This document shows, in pieces, positions 1 through 7,378 of a stretch of DNA of 64,000 nt (its first letter is position 1; each line of letters begins with the position of its first letter). Position numbers and translations under genes: made by a program. The DNA is from an uncultured Sphingomonas sp. GTDB lineage: Bacteria; Pseudomonadota; Alphaproteobacteria; Sphingomonadales; Sphingomonadaceae. The notes under the pieces are model-generated. The model saw only the letters and a program-made list of their open reading frames with translations. It did not search any database and was not told the origin of the DNA. The stretch spans positions 1 to 64,000 of the forward strand of contig NZ_CAKZHV010000060.1 of assembly GCF_936927845.1 (NCBI RefSeq). The letters run 5' to 3'.

Positions 1-128
1 CAATACCAGCATCCCGATCTCGCCGCCTGACACACCGCCAAGCGAACAGCCTAGACCAACGGGATGAGGGGTCCCTTTTCGACGCCGATCACTCCGCTAC
101 CGGGGTCCCTTTTCCACGCCGATCCACA
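1..128 (+). mobile_element. Right end of an IS21-like insertion sequence (partial)
   Basis: The first 30 bases read as the C-terminal end of an open frame (QYQHPDLAA then TGA) that enters from outside the window. It is followed by two tandem copies of a GGGGTCCCTTTT..ACGCCGATC unit, ending near a terminal CA. Tandem transposase-binding repeats of this kind are typical of IS21-family (IstA/IstB) ends; the family assignment is from memory of such ends. The other end is outside the window, so boundaries and target duplication cannot be checked. The element abuts an integrase fragment and may have disrupted it. Confidence 0.5.
68..124 (+). repeat. Tandem 23-bp direct repeats at the IS end
   Basis: Bases 68-90 and 102-124 are the same 23-bp unit (begins GGGGTCCCTTTT, ends CGCCGATC) with one mismatch and a 34-bp period. 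They lie immediately before the integrase remnant. I read them as terminal transposase-binding sites of the IS21-like element; they are not part of any gene recognised here. Confidence 0.7.
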
Positions 129-131
129 TTT

Positions 132-353
132 CACCCTTTCAGCCACCACGACTTCCGACACCTTTTCGCAGTCGAGTATCTGCGCAATCGTCGCGGTTCG
201 CTCTACGACCTTCAGCGCGAACTGGGACACAGCACAATCCTCGTCACCGAGCGGTATCTCGACTGCTTGCTGCCCGAGCAGGTGACGGCTGCGAAGACGG
301 CGGTGGCACAAGAGCTGGCACACGGCCTGCGGTCAGGAACGCCGCAGGCATGA
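132..353 (+). pseudogene. Tyrosine recombinase/integrase, C-terminal fragment
   Basis: The frame has no start codon but encodes about 73 residues that match the catalytic end of tyrosine recombinases: HDFRH (the HxxR motif), then LYDLQRELGHS (the LGH histidine), then TERYLDCL with the nucleophilic tyrosine. It ends at TGA 351-353. The N-terminal arm-binding and core domains are missing; upstream sequence is the IS end, so the insertion probably truncated the gene. It lies about 57 bases before a 3' tRNA fragment, the usual position of a phage or integrative-element integrase next to its attachment site. It is almost certainly non-functional. The motif identification is firm; the element type is unknown. 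Confidence 0.8.
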
Positions 354-409
354 AAAATGCGCGGAAATCCGGGGCTGCTGGTAGCGTCACGACGCTCGCG
401 TTCCGCGAA

Positions 410-454
410 TTCCTAAACCGCAGGCCGTGAGTTCGAATCTCGCCGGGGGCACCA
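410..454 (+). other. 3' half of tRNA-Arg(CCT), attachment-site remnant
   Basis: Bases 410-454 read as a tRNA 3' half: anticodon loop TTCCTAA, a T-arm containing GTTCGAATC, acceptor strand ending GGGGGC, discriminator A and encoded CCA. Upstream bases do not supply a matching 5' half: no GCCCCCG acceptor strand is present and the anticodon 5' stem does not pair. A 3'-only tRNA copy beside an integrase end is the classic scar of integration into a tRNA gene (attL or attR). The anticodon CCT indicates arginine. It is not expected to yield a functional tRNA. Confidence 0.75.
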
Positions 455-681
455 TCATCGCGGACTACCAAGCTCTTTTCACCGTGTCCGCCACGGTGGA
501 CCGGCTATCGTCGAACGATCCGAGACAGCACATCAGAGTTTGCAAACCTGATGTTCGCGGCAACGATCAATGGTACTCGGCGAACACTCGCCGGCTCAAT
601 CAAGGCTCCCGCTTCTCAAGTGTAAGAAAGACCTGATGCGGATGTGCCTGCAATGACTTAGGCGTTGCAGGGGAGCCCGGC
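455..681. other. Non-coding stretch with two palindromes
   Basis: I see no convincing gene here. A hairpin-capable sequence follows the tRNA remnant: ACCGTG (481-486) and CACGGT (492-497). A near-perfect palindrome lies at 531-553 (CATCAG..TTTGCAAA..CTGATG). Neither has a T-run, so they are not obvious terminators. The second could be an operator or a leftover of the mobile element. A GGGGAG ribosome-binding site just before 682 belongs to the next gene. Confidence 0.4.
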
Positions 682-1170
682 ATGACCTCAACTGCAACCA
701 CTGCCGTGCTCGTCCCGTGCCGCATCAATGTCGGCGCGACATGGAGCGACGCGTGCGTGCACGAAGTCGCGCCAAAGACCATCGTCATCTCCAGCAAGAC
801 TGCGATGAGTGTCGGCCGCTACGTCGACGTGCGTCGCGGGACGTTGATCATCATCGGTCGGGTGATCTGGGTGCGCGGTGATCGCATCGGCATCCGCACG
901 CAGGATCCGGTCAGTGCCACGATGCTCGTCAACGAACCGCGGCTTGCGGAGCGGCCAACTGCCGCAGCGAGCGAGCGACGCGGGCCGACGCGTGACCGGG
1001 TGGCGCTGTCGCCCGCGATGAAGGCGGAGCGGAGCCGGCGCATGTCGTCAGCGCTGCAATTCGCCGCACTGACCGCCGCGACCGGCGGCGGTGCGTATCT
1101 GCTCGCGTCGCAGCTCTACGTGGCGCTAAGCGTGCCGTTCGCGCGCATCTCCGCCGCGCTGGGCGGCTGA
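682..1170 (+). CDS. PilZ-domain-like protein
   Basis: This 162-residue protein resembles the short PilZ-type proteins of sphingomonads. The first 75 residues carry the beta-rich core (VPCRINVG near the start, then GRVIWVRGDRIGIRTQDPV), where PilZ proteins bind cyclic di-GMP. A canonical RxxxR...D/NxSxxG signature is not clear, so ligand binding is uncertain. A low-complexity Arg/Ala linker follows, then a C-terminal hydrophobic segment (about 128-155) that may be a membrane helix. A GGGGAG sequence lies just upstream of the ATG. The gene stands alone, convergent with the FrhB-like gene. It could equally be a PilZ-fold protein with no nucleotide ligand. Confidence 0.65.
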   Translation: MTSTATTAVLVPCRINVGATWSDACVHEVAPKTIVISSKTAMSVGRYVDVRRGTLIIIGRVIWVRGDRIGIRTQDPVSATMLVNEPRLAERPTAAASERRGPTRDRVALSPAMKAERSRRMSSALQFAALTAATGGGAYLLASQLYVALSVPFARISAALGG

Positions 1171-1209
1171 ATCCACTAGACACGTTTGACCCACCAGACA
1201 GGCACCGGC

Positions 1210-2601
1210 CTAGCCGCGTTTCTCCACGCGGTCGAACCACGCGCCGAGCTTCCCTTGTGACCAGGCGAGCGCCTGATAGAAGGTCAGCGCGGCCTTTGCG
1301 GGGCGCAGGTACACGCCATGCCAGCCGGTCCGCCGTCCAAGCCAGAACAGGCGATGGCTCCACCACGCGATCACGGCGCGGGTGCGATAGACCATTCGTC
1401 GCCGCGGCGTCAGCGTGGCCGCCCCCGGCGCGACGCGCTTGACCGGCGTGATCCCGCGCCGCCACCATGTCAGCCGGTACGCCAGCCCCTCTCGCCGGTG
1501 ACGGAAGCCCGCCGCCTGGGTCGCGACGATGTAATCGGCGTCGACTTGTGTCAGTGCGAGCCGTCCGTCGGCCACCGCATCGGCCACCATGCGACCGAGG
1601 TCCGCCGAGCGTACCACCGCGACGTTGCTGCCGCGCCCGTCGGACGAGTACGGCTCAACCCAGGCATCGCCGAACGCGATGTCGGCGGTTTCCGCCACCA
1701 CGTCGTCGCACATGTTGCAAGCCGAATTCTGGAAATAGCCCGCGCCCCAGTCACCATCGGCCAGATGCCACCAATCCTGCGCGCGTGCCTGGCCATCGGC
1801 GAGCGTCAGATGCGCGCGATACCAGTTCGCGGGCCTTCCTGCGTCCTTGATGCGGTAATCGACCGCGCGCACGTCCTCGATCGGGGTGTCCAGCTGCCAG
1901 GCGAAGCTCTCGACCAGCCGCGCGCTCTTCATGTGACCGCAGAACAATCCCAGCGTGTGCGTCACCCGCTCGGCGATGACGGGATCGGTGCGGCGAAGCA
2001 GTTGCACCGCCTTGATGAAGCACGGCACGCCGACGATCGCGTAGCGGCCGGGGGTCGCGCGGATCTCGGCGATGATCTCGGCCAGGTCGATCGGGTAATA
2101 ACGCGACTTGGCCCCTTGCGCGATCTCGGCGCGGGTGCGCGACAGGCGATAGCGGAATAGCCGCCCCTCGCCCGAATCGGTCGCCACGACGTGCGCCACG
2201 GCATCGACGCGGCCGGTGCGCAGCAATTCGTTGGCGACCCAGCTGACCAATCCACCCGAGCTGCCGTCAGCGCGGAACGAGCCTTCCGCGACGTGCCCGA
2301 CCCAGGCATGTTCGTAGCGCCCGATCCGCGCATCGGCGTGAGGCGCGCCGGGCAGCCGCTCGGCCGCGATCACGTCCTCGTTGGCGGCGTTCGGCGAGAA
2401 CGGGCAGCGCGCGGCGAAGGTCGCGCTCGGCGCCGCGTACCAGTCGGCCGGCCCGTGCGGCTTCAACTGCCCGAACGCGTCCCACGCCATGCCTGCGCGC
2501 GGCTCGTCCGCCGCGCACCCGCCACACCCGATGCACAGACCGGAGCGGACGATGTCGCGCGGAGCGAGCGTGGGTGCGGCGGGCGCGGGTGCCTCAGCCA
2601 A
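1210..2601 (-). CDS. Coenzyme F420 hydrogenase/dehydrogenase beta subunit (FrhB)-like iron-sulfur protein
   Basis: The 463-residue product has the FrhB N- and C-terminal domain pattern. The N terminus carries CIGCGGC, a CxxCxxC iron-sulfur motif, with a further CP about 50 residues on. The centre has VGVPCFIKAVQLL, and the C-terminal domain has CNMCDDVVAETADIAFGDAW. In bacteria, members beside sugar-modifying enzymes are usually thought to act as redox partners in exopolysaccharide modification rather than with F420. I chose TTG 2601 because it overlaps the stop of the upstream pyruvyl transferase gene (TTGGCTGAG), giving translational coupling. An in-frame ATG at 2658 is possible but would overlap by 65 bases. 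The substrate is unknown. Confidence 0.85.
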   Translation of the reverse strand: MAEAPAPAAPTLAPRDIVRSGLCIGCGGCAADEPRAGMAWDAFGQLKPHGPADWYAAPSATFAARCPFSPNAANEDVIAAERLPGAPHADARIGRYEHAWVGHVAEGSFRADGSSGGLVSWVANELLRTGRVDAVAHVVATDSGEGRLFRYRLSRTRAEIAQGAKSRYYPIDLAEIIAEIRATPGRYAIVGVPCFIKAVQLLRRTDPVIAERVTHTLGLFCGHMKSARLVESFAWQLDTPIEDVRAVDYRIKDAGRPANWYRAHLTLADGQARAQDWWHLADGDWGAGYFQNSACNMCDDVVAETADIAFGDAWVEPYSSDGRGSNVAVVRSADLGRMVADAVADGRLALTQVDADYIVATQAAGFRHRREGLAYRLTWWRRGITPVKRVAPGAATLTPRRRMVYRTRAVIAWWSHRLFWLGRRTGWHGVYLRPAKAALTFYQALAWSQGKLGAWFDRVEKRG

Positions 2602-3664
2602 GCGCGCGGTCCAGGAAGGCGTTCGACTGCGCGCGCCAGCCATCGATCGCGGCGGCAACCTGCGACGCGGGCGGCGTGCCGAGCAGGCGGTCGAACGCGG
2701 CCGCGTCGCTGTCGGCGGTGACCACGTGCGCGCGCGCGTCGAGCGCGTTGGTCAGGTCGCGAACCTTGTTGAAGCGATACTCGCTCGGCGAGGTGACGAA
2801 CGGCTTGTTGTTGACGAGCGCGAAGACGCAGCCGTGGAAGAAATTGGTCACCACCGCGCTCGTCCCCGCCATCAGCTGCGCGAATTCGTGCGGCCCCACC
2901 TCGATCAGGTGGCGGTCGACCCAGTCGTTGCGGTAGCCGAGACTGACCAGCTCGACCCCGCTGCGCTTGCTCCACGCGGTCACCTGCTGCTGCAACCACG
3001 TCGGGAACACGTGACCGTAGACGAGCGCGTAGGGCCGGCCGGTCTCGGCGGGCGCAGCGCGCGCGACCTCGGAGAATTGCAGGCATGGGTCGAGCACCAT
3101 CGCCGGCTCCTCGCCGAGCGCCTCGACCACCAGCCGGCGCGCATTCTCGTCGCGCACCGACACCGCGGTGAAACGCGCGAGCCGCGCCGCCCACTCAGGG
3201 CCGATCCCGTCGGCGGCGTCGTGGTTGCCGAAGCTCGCGGCGTAGGAAACAAGCCGCGGCGCACGCAGCCCCTCGCCGAAGAAGATCGATTTGCCGCCGT
3301 ACCAGGGATGGCGGAAATTCCACACCTCGTCGCTGCCGACGACGATCGCGTCATAGCCCTCCAGCGTCTCGGGCCGGTCGAGCCGGAAACGCGCGCTCTG
3401 CGGCAGCGCGTCGAACGCGGCGAGGAATTTGCGCCCCTTCTCCTTATAGCGCGGCAGATCCTCGATCCGCGAGCGCTCGGGCAGGCTCGGCTGGAACGCG
3501 CAGCGCCACTCGGCGCGGGCAACCGCGTCATCGTGGTGGTCGAGCAGCACCGCATCGTGCCCGCGCGCGCGCAAGCCCTCCACCAGACAGCGCGCCTGCC
3601 AGTAGGACCCGTAGTTGATGCAGCGGTGGAAGGTGAGGACGCCGACGCGCAGATGGGAAGCCAT
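2594..3664 (-). CDS. Polysaccharide pyruvyl transferase family protein
   Basis: The 356-residue product belongs to the PS_pyruv_trans family. It opens with LRVGVLTFHRCINYGSYWQ, the typical start in which a nucleotide-binding fold follows a conserved NYG. The middle has AIVVGSDEVWNF and SYAASFG; the C-terminal half has DPCLQF and FFHGCVFALVNNKPFV. Members transfer pyruvate from PEP to sugars of exopolysaccharides. ATG 3664 is preferred over ATG 3700 because GAGGG lies at suitable spacing before it. It is the first gene of a two-gene operon with the FrhB-like gene. A perfect FNR/FixK-type box sits about 50 bases upstream. No glycosyltransferase or polymerase genes adjoin, so the acceptor is unknown. 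Confidence 0.88.
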   Translation of the reverse strand: MASHLRVGVLTFHRCINYGSYWQARCLVEGLRARGHDAVLLDHHDDAVARAEWRCAFQPSLPERSRIEDLPRYKEKGRKFLAAFDALPQSARFRLDRPETLEGYDAIVVGSDEVWNFRHPWYGGKSIFFGEGLRAPRLVSYAASFGNHDAADGIGPEWAARLARFTAVSVRDENARRLVVEALGEEPAMVLDPCLQFSEVARAAPAETGRPYALVYGHVFPTWLQQQVTAWSKRSGVELVSLGYRNDWVDRHLIEVGPHEFAQLMAGTSAVVTNFFHGCVFALVNNKPFVTSPSEYRFNKVRDLTNALDARAHVVTADSDAAAFDRLLGTPPASQVAAAIDGWRAQSNAFLDRALG

Positions 3665-3712
3665 TGCCGCCCTCATGGCAGCAACGGTGACGCGTTCCAA
3701 CCGCGACCGACA

Positions 3713-3726
3713 TTGATCTCGATCAA
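3713..3726 (-). promoter_or_regulatory. FNR/FixK-type binding site before the pyruvyl transferase operon
   Basis: The sequence TTGATCTCGATCAA is an exact match to the TTGAT-N4-ATCAA consensus for FNR/FixK/FnrL regulators; the outer bases extend the palindrome to ATTGAT..ATCAAT. It lies between the nitroreductase stop and the pyruvyl transferase ATG, with its centre about 55 bases before the ATG. A class II site at -41.5 would put the transcription start about 14 bases before that ATG. No strong -10 is visible, as is common at activated promoters. Function is inferred from sequence and position only. Confidence 0.6.
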
Positions 3727-3742
3727 TCGACCCGATCGAGGC

Positions 3743-4408
3743 TCACCCTTTGATTGTCAGCCACTCATCTTCCGGTGCGCGCGCCGATCGCGTCAGGTTG
3801 GCGGGATCATCGCTGTCCTCATACCCGATCGCGACGCCGCAGAAGAGCATCCGCTCCGCCGGCGTTTCCAGAAACGCCTCGATCGTCTGCGGGAACACCG
3901 CCCAGCATTCCTGCGGACAGGTCGCGAGCCCATGCTCGACCGCGAGCAGCATCAAGTTCTGCAGATACATGCCGAGATCAGCCCATTGCGGCGGCCCCAT
4001 GCGGCGGTCGACCGTCACGAAATAGGCCGCGGGCGCGCCGAAGAACTGGAAGTTGCGCGCGAACCAGATCGCGCGCGCGCGCTTGTCCTCGCGCGGGATG
4101 CCGAGCCGGCCGTACATCTCCTCACCGATCGCGAAGGTGCGCTGGCGATAGCGATCGTCCATCTCCTTCGGGTAGATGTCATACCCCGGCGTTTCGGTTT
4201 CGCGGCGCGCGGTCTTGCCCGCCATGATCTCTTTGAGGCGCTGCATCGTCTCGCCGTAAACGATGTCGACGTGCCACGGCTGGATGTTGCCGCCGGTCGC
4301 CGCGCGCGCCGACTTGATCGCGATGTCCTTGAGCAGAGCCGGGTCGACGGCGCGGTCGAGGTAGCCGCGTACGGAACGCCTGGCCGCGATCGCGTGTGTC
4401 ACATCCAT
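3743..4408 (-). CDS. Nitroreductase family protein
   Basis: A 221-residue FMN-dependent nitroreductase-fold protein. The N terminus has the FMN-phosphate motif RRSVRGYL, then ATGGNIQPWHVDIVYG; later motifs are WADLGMYLQNLMLLAVEHGLATCPQE and GVAIGYEDSDDPAN. These enzymes reduce nitro groups, quinones or enones with NAD(P)H. ATG 4408 is chosen over an upstream in-frame codon because GGAGA precedes it. It is divergent from the thiolase gene, sharing an 81-base promoter region that contains a palindromic operator candidate. With the neighbouring CoA enzymes it may serve an acyl or aromatic catabolic pathway. The substrate cannot be told from sequence. Confidence 0.87.
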   Translation of the reverse strand: MDVTHAIAARRSVRGYLDRAVDPALLKDIAIKSARAATGGNIQPWHVDIVYGETMQRLKEIMAGKTARRETETPGYDIYPKEMDDRYRQRTFAIGEEMYGRLGIPREDKRARAIWFARNFQFFGAPAAYFVTVDRRMGPPQWADLGMYLQNLMLLAVEHGLATCPQECWAVFPQTIEAFLETPAERMLFCGVAIGYEDSDDPANLTRSARAPEDEWLTIKG

Positions 4409-4462
4409 TCGCACCGTCTCCGCTCTTGCCGTCCGCGTCAATTTGCGTAACTAGAACGCGGG

Positions 4463-4476
4463 ATAACATCTGTTAT
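4463..4476. promoter_or_regulatory. Perfect inverted repeat, putative operator
   Basis: ATAACA-TC-TGTTAT is a perfect 6+2+6 inverted repeat in the divergent region between the nitroreductase and thiolase genes, ending 13 bases before the thiolase ATG. Its place in the 5' leader, overlapping the likely initiation region, suits a repressor of the TetR or GntR type. No regulator gene is adjacent, so the binding protein is unknown. Confidence 0.4.
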
Positions 4477-4489
4477 GGAGAGGCGGAAG

Positions 4490-5671
4490 ATGGCCGAGGC
4501 TTTTATCGTCGATGCGGTGCGCACCGCCGGGGGGCGGCGTGGCGGCAAGCTGGCGGGCGTCCACCCGGTCGATCTGGCGGCGCACGTGCTCGACGCGCTC
4601 GTCGAACGCAGCGGCATCCCGCCCGAGGCCGTGGACGACGTGGTGATGGGCTGCGTCAGCCAGGGCGGCGAGCAGGCGGGACAGGTCGGGCGCAACGCGG
4701 TGCTCGCCTCCAAGCGGCTGCCGCAATCGACCCCGGCGGTGACGATCGACCGGCAGTGCGGCTCGTCGCAGCAGGCGATCCAGTTCGCCGCGCAGGCGGT
4801 GATGTCGGGCACGCAGGACGTGGTGATCGCGGCGGGCGTGGAGAGCATGACGCGCGTGCCGATGGGGTCGACGTACAAATTGTTCTACGACGCCGGGCTC
4901 GGCAAGAACAAGTCGCCGGGGCTGGAGGAGAAATACCCCGGCATCCAGTTCAGCCAGTTCGCGGGCGCGGAGATGATCGCGCGCAAATACGGCTTCTCGC
5001 GCGAGGACACCGACGCTTACTCGCTCGGCTCGCACAAGAAAGCGATCGCCGCGACGCAGGCGAACCGCTTCGCCGACGAAATCGTGCCCATCGAGATCGA
5101 GACGCCGGAAGGGAACGCCCATCACGACAAGGACGAGGGCATCCGCTACGACGCGAGCGCGGAGAGCATGGCAGGCGTCAAGCTGCTGTCTGACAAGGGC
5201 GTGCTGACCGCGGCCTCCTCCAGCCAGATCTGCGACGGCGCGTCGGCGGTATTGATCGCGAGCGGCGAGGCGGTGGAGAAATACGGGCTCACCCCGCTCG
5301 CGCGCATCGTCAACCTGACCGTTACCGCGGGCGATCCGGTCGTCATGCTGGAGGAGCCGCTGTTCGCGACCGACAAGGCGCTATCGCGCGCCGGGCTCTC
5401 GATCGACGACATTGACCTGTACGAGGTCAACGAGGCGTTCGCGCCGGTGCCGATGGCGTGGTTGAAGCACACCGGTGCCGACCCGGAGAAATTGAACGTC
5501 AACGGCGGCGCGATCGCGCTCGGCCACCCGCTGGGCGCGAGCGGCACCAAGCTGATGGCGACGCTGGTGCACGAACTGAAACGCCGCGGCGGAAAATACG
5601 CGTTGCAGACGATGTGCGAGGGTGGCGGGGTCGCCAACGTGACGATCATTGAACGCGTCGACGCGGCCTGA
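4490..5671 (+). CDS. Acetyl-CoA C-acyltransferase (thiolase)
   Basis: A 393-residue thiolase of normal length. The nucleophilic cysteine is in TIDRQCGSSQQA (about residue 89), the histidine in GGAIALGHPLGASG, and the second cysteine in QTMCEGGGVAN near the C terminus. It cleaves 3-ketoacyl-CoA to acetyl-CoA and a shortened acyl-CoA, or the reverse. ATG 4490 is preferred to the codon at 4475, which overlaps the palindrome; GGAGAGGCGG lies just upstream. It is followed after 21 bases by an SDR of the 3-hydroxyacyl-CoA dehydrogenase type, so the pair could perform the last two steps of a beta-oxidation cycle. Chain-length or ring specificity is not determinable. Confidence 0.93.
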   Translation: MAEAFIVDAVRTAGGRRGGKLAGVHPVDLAAHVLDALVERSGIPPEAVDDVVMGCVSQGGEQAGQVGRNAVLASKRLPQSTPAVTIDRQCGSSQQAIQFAAQAVMSGTQDVVIAAGVESMTRVPMGSTYKLFYDAGLGKNKSPGLEEKYPGIQFSQFAGAEMIARKYGFSREDTDAYSLGSHKKAIAATQANRFADEIVPIEIETPEGNAHHDKDEGIRYDASAESMAGVKLLSDKGVLTAASSSQICDGASAVLIASGEAVEKYGLTPLARIVNLTVTAGDPVVMLEEPLFATDKALSRAGLSIDDIDLYEVNEAFAPVPMAWLKHTGADPEKLNVNGGAIALGHPLGASGTKLMATLVHELKRRGGKYALQTMCEGGGVANVTIIERVDAA

Positions 5672-5692
5672 AAACACGAGAAAGGGGATATC

Positions 5693-6475
5693 ATGAAACT
5701 CGACAACACCATCTCCGCGGTCATCACCGGCGGCGCGTCGGGCCTGGGCGAGGCGACTGCGCGCGCACTGGCGGCAAAGGGCGTCAAGGTCGCGCTGTTC
5801 GACCTGAACGAGGCCAAGGGTGAAGCGGTCGCGGCCGAACTGGGCGGCGTGTTCTGCAAGGTGAACGTCACCGTCGAGGCATCGGTCGACGCCGGGTTTG
5901 AGAAGGCACGCGCCGCAATCGGTCAGGAGCGCATCCTGGTCAATTGCGCGGGCACGGGCAACGCGATCAAGACCGCGAGCCGGTCAAAGGAAGACGGCTC
6001 GATCAAGCACTTCCCGCTCGACGCGTTCAACATGATCATCCAGATCAACCTGGTCGGGACGTTCCGCTGCATCGCGAAGTCGGCGGCGGGGATGATGAGC
6101 CTCGACCCGCTGGACGACGGCGATCGCGGCGTCATCATCAACACCGCGAGCGTTGCGGCCGAGGACGGGCAGATCGGCCAGGCGGCCTATTCGGCGTCAA
6201 AGGGCGGGGTCGTCGGCATGACGCTGCCGATCGCGCGCGACCTGATGGGCGAGGCGATCCGCGTCAACACGATCCTGCCCGGCATCTTCAACACCCCGCT
6301 GCTCGCCGCCGCGCCGCAGAACGTGAAGGATGCTTTGGGCGCGCAGGTCCCCTTCCCCAAGCGGCTGGGCAACCCGCCCGAATATGCCAGCCTCGCGCTC
6401 ACCATGATCGAGAACGGTTATTTCAACGGCGAGGACGTGCGGCTGGACGGCGCGATCCGCATGGCGCCGCGCTGA
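5693..6475 (+). CDS. SDR-family 3-hydroxyacyl-CoA dehydrogenase (type II, HSD10-like)
   Basis: A 260-residue classical short-chain dehydrogenase. The NAD motif is TGGASGLGEATA near residue 13, NCAG follows at about residue 84, the catalytic serine lies in NTASVAAEDGQ, and YSASKGG supplies Tyr and Lys. The late motif LPGIFNTPLL matches HSD10/3-hydroxyacyl-CoA dehydrogenase type II proteins rather than generic SDRs. The start has GAAAGGGGAT before the ATG. It follows the thiolase by 21 bases, almost certainly in one transcript. The presumed reaction is oxidation of 3-hydroxyacyl-CoA with NAD+. A repeat-rich gap follows. Confidence 0.9.
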   Translation: MKLDNTISAVITGGASGLGEATARALAAKGVKVALFDLNEAKGEAVAAELGGVFCKVNVTVEASVDAGFEKARAAIGQERILVNCAGTGNAIKTASRSKEDGSIKHFPLDAFNMIIQINLVGTFRCIAKSAAGMMSLDPLDDGDRGVIINTASVAAEDGQIGQAAYSASKGGVVGMTLPIARDLMGEAIRVNTILPGIFNTPLLAAAPQNVKDALGAQVPFPKRLGNPPEYASLALTMIENGYFNGEDVRLDGAIRMAPR

Positions 6476-6845
6476 AGCGCGGGACCGGCGCATCCCGCGC
6501 CGCCCTCGCGCAAGGCCGGCCGGCGGGTCGGCCCTGCCGACCCCGTCCGACGGCGCGAGACTTGCTCCCGCGCCGGCTTGCCCGGAGCGATTTGGCTGAA
6601 CCGGTCAAGTGGAGCGCTTTCCGACCAGCCGGTTCGCACCGCTCGTCACCCCGAACCTGATCCGGGGTCCCGCTTCTCGGACGGTCAGGAGAAGGCAGCG
6701 GGATCCCGGATCAAGTCCGGGATGACGGTGCGGTAAGCCGGTCAGGAATCGCCCTGGCGGCTCCAGACACTCTGCGCCCCCGCCAAAGCCGCGCGACCCC
6801 GGATCAAGGCCGGGGTGACTACCCTTCCCCAATCAGAAAGCCGCC
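6476..6845. other. Gene-free gap with palindromic repeats
   Basis: The 370-base gap holds no supported gene. Its central part is an 85-base REP-like element (6644-6728), and a half element with CCCCGGATC and GGCCGGGGTGAC lies at about 6795-6819. The first 150 bases are GC-rich with short inverted repeats such as GGCCGGCGGG. A promoter for the thioesterase gene at 6846 must lie near its end, but I see no clear -35/-10 pair. Confidence 0.6.
6644..6728. repeat. REP-like palindromic element, copy 1
   Basis: It begins CGTCACCCCG, has GATCCGGGGTCCCGC inside, and ends with GCGGGATCCCGGATCAAG followed by TCCGGGATGACG, so it can fold into a long hairpin. The same structure recurs at 18641, 26159, 44918 and 52768. 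It lies after the SDR gene. Confidence 0.85.
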
Positions 6846-7292
6846 ATGCCCCGCCCCGCACCCTACCGTCTCGACCTCGCCAGCTATCCCGTTCGCGAGA
6901 CGGTGCCGACGCGCTACCAGGACCTCGACGCGATGGGGCACATCAACAACGTCGCCTTCGCCGCGTTGTTCGAGACCGCGCGGGTGCGGTTCAACTGGGT
7001 GCTCGGCCGCTTCAACCGCGACGACGGCTTTCGCGCGGTGGTGGCGATGAATGCGGTCAATTACCTGGCGGAAGGCAGCTTCCCCGCCGACGTCGAGATC
7101 GCGACCGGCATCGGCCGGATCGGCACGCGGTCGTGGGAAATCCACGCGGTCATGCACCAGAACGGCCGCGCGATCGCGACGTGCGACACGGTGCTCGTCA
7201 TGACCGACCCGAAAGAAGGCGCGATCCCCGACGACTTCCGCGCCGCGCTACAGAGCCAGTTGATGCTTGCCTCGCACGAGCCGGCAGGCTGA
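6846..7292 (+). CDS. Hotdog-fold acyl-CoA thioesterase
   Basis: A 148-residue 4HBT-type thioesterase. The catalytic region is VPTRYQDLDAMGHINNVAFAA, with the conserved Asp and the GHxNN signature, followed by FETARVRFNW. Such enzymes hydrolyse acyl-CoA or 4-hydroxybenzoyl-CoA-type thioesters in the cytoplasm. It comes 370 bases after the SDR, so it is probably transcribed separately. It is one of three hotdog enzymes between 6846 and 9746. The acyl substrate cannot be inferred. Confidence 0.88.
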   Translation: MPRPAPYRLDLASYPVRETVPTRYQDLDAMGHINNVAFAALFETARVRFNWVLGRFNRDDGFRAVVAMNAVNYLAEGSFPADVEIATGIGRIGTRSWEIHAVMHQNGRAIATCDTVLVMTDPKEGAIPDDFRAALQSQLMLASHEPAG

Positions 7293-7302
7293 TCTTCATC
7301 AA
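7289..7302 (+). promoter_or_regulatory. FNR-like site before hemerythrin (one mismatch)
   Basis: CTGATCTTCATCAA differs from TTGAT-N4-ATCAA at one base. It overlaps the stop codon of the thioesterase gene, and its centre lies about 83 bases before the hemerythrin ATG. A -41.5 placement would leave a leader of about 42 bases. One mismatch in a 10-base consensus can arise by chance, but the oxygen-linked downstream gene makes it worth noting. Confidence 0.35.
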
Positions 7303-7378
7303 TACTTCTGCCGACCGGCCGCCGGAACGCGCACCTAGACGCTTCGTTCGACTGGCAATTCCGTACGGGAGATACACC

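Noticed and set aside
378..454. A complete tRNA-Arg gene.
   Set aside because: Only the 3' half matches; the 5' acceptor strand and the 5' anticodon stem are absent.
427..636. Open frame of 69 codons after the tRNA fragment.
   Set aside because: It begins inside the tRNA remnant, has no ribosome-binding site and no family-like motif.
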